A DNA stretch of 64,000 bases from Callaeas wilsoni. Taxonomy: Eukaryota; Chordata; Aves; Passeriformes; Callaeidae. Made by a program: the position numbers and the translations under genes. The notes beneath the pieces were generated by a model, which was given only the letters and a program-made list of their open reading frames with translations, was not told where the DNA came from and made no database searches. Location of the stretch: positions 31,595 through 95,594 of the forward strand of contig VWPU01002951.1 in NCBI GenBank assembly GCA_013398955.1, read 5' to 3'. Numbering within the stretch: position 1 is the stretch's first letter; every line of letters starts with the position of its first letter. Below, one piece after another: positions 63,644 through 64,000 of the stretch.

Positions 63644-64000
63644 TGTGCCGGTTTAGACACAAATGTCCCGGCAGCGCCTCCCTCACGGATTCGAAAAAAG
63701 AACTTCTCAAATGAGAGTAAAAAAGACCCTGTTTATTTAACAAAGCGAGTTCCCCCTCTCTTCCCAGAGGTGGAAGTCAGTGAGCATCCTGCAATTCTCT
63801 CATGTGTCCCAGGCCCAAGGCCCAAAGCCCAGCCGGGCCCTGCTGGGTCGAGGGGTCCCAACCAAAAGTCTCAAAGATAATGAACTAGTCTCGAATAAAT
63901 GAAACAAGTCGACAAACCGTCCAAGAAGGAGCAAAAGCCGCTGAGGCAGATCTCCGTCCCTCTCCAGCCGACAGCTGAAAAAAAAAAGTTGCAAACACCC
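63644..64000 (-). mobile_element. Second LTR, minus strand, cut by window end
   Basis: Read on the minus strand, the segment has LTR architecture. It begins with a GC-richer region (GGGCCCGGCTGGGCTTTGGG), then has AATAAA in TTAAATAAACAGGG (complement of TTTATT at 63732-63737). An R/U5-like stretch of about 85 nt follows, and the end is CTAAACCGGCACA at 63644, so the terminus is the canonical CA. No primer-binding site follows on the minus strand. It is therefore a 3' LTR or a solo LTR and not a 5' LTR. It interrupts or abuts the internal region of the plus-strand ERV. The other end lies outside the window. The 64-codon frame inside is spurious. Confidence 0.68.

Noticed and set aside
1..64000. 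CRISPR array, operon, phage or other prokaryote-type system
   Set aside because: No regularly spaced repeats, no dense gene arrangement and no ribosome binding sites. Vertebrate retrotransposons show this is animal nuclear DNA.

Overview
The window looks like a gene-poor stretch of a bird nuclear genome, quite possibly a songbird. The evidence is five copies of the CR1 LINE (the dominant avian retrotransposon), including diagnostic 3' ends with the octamer-like ATTCTGTG tail. There are also LTR pieces of the type common in passerine ERVL-like elements, plus faint older repeats of MIR and ancient-LINE type. There are no operons, ribosome binding sites or bacterial genes. I recognise no cellular protein-coding exon, tRNA, rRNA or known ncRNA. 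The open reading frames present are either decayed CR1 reverse transcriptase or short chance frames.

Layout: 1-3.7 kb is AT-rich unique sequence with a 42-bp tandem duplication near 2.7 kb. A minus-strand CR1 lies at 3.7-4.55 kb. From 4.6 to 18 kb the sequence is AT-rich and non-coding, with a striking G/T-only tract at 8.05-8.35 kb, a MIR-like SINE remnant at 13.1 kb and (TTTTG)n tracts at 14.6 and 17.95 kb. A plus-strand LTR sits alone at about 18.24-18.84 kb. An ancient amniote repeat lies at 21.1-21.3 kb. A moderately CpG-rich block lies at 24.84-25.5 kb. A CR1 3' end on the plus strand is at 30.66-30.9 kb, followed by an unexplained GC-richer block to 31.4 kb. A stronger CpG-rich block is at 36.73-37.25 kb. 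Further CR1 copies lie at 41.2-41.88 kb (plus), 51.68-51.85 kb (minus) and 54.73-56.2 kb (minus). The last is the longest and still shows reverse transcriptase blocks.

The most structured part is the right edge. At 63.03-63.28 kb a plus-strand LTR related to the one at 18 kb is followed by an exact 18-nt primer-binding site matching the 3' end of tRNA-Ala. About 340 bp of decayed internal sequence comes next. A different, minus-strand LTR begins at 63,644 and runs off the window. This reads as one retrovirus-like element interrupted by another. No intact viral gene is visible.

Nothing here amounts to a new multi-gene system. The best leads are the nested LTR/tRNA-Ala structure, the CR1 copy whose catalytic FADD box reads FAGN, an inverted repeat at a CR1 truncation point, the CpG-rich blocks, two clean hairpins and the 300-bp G/T tract.
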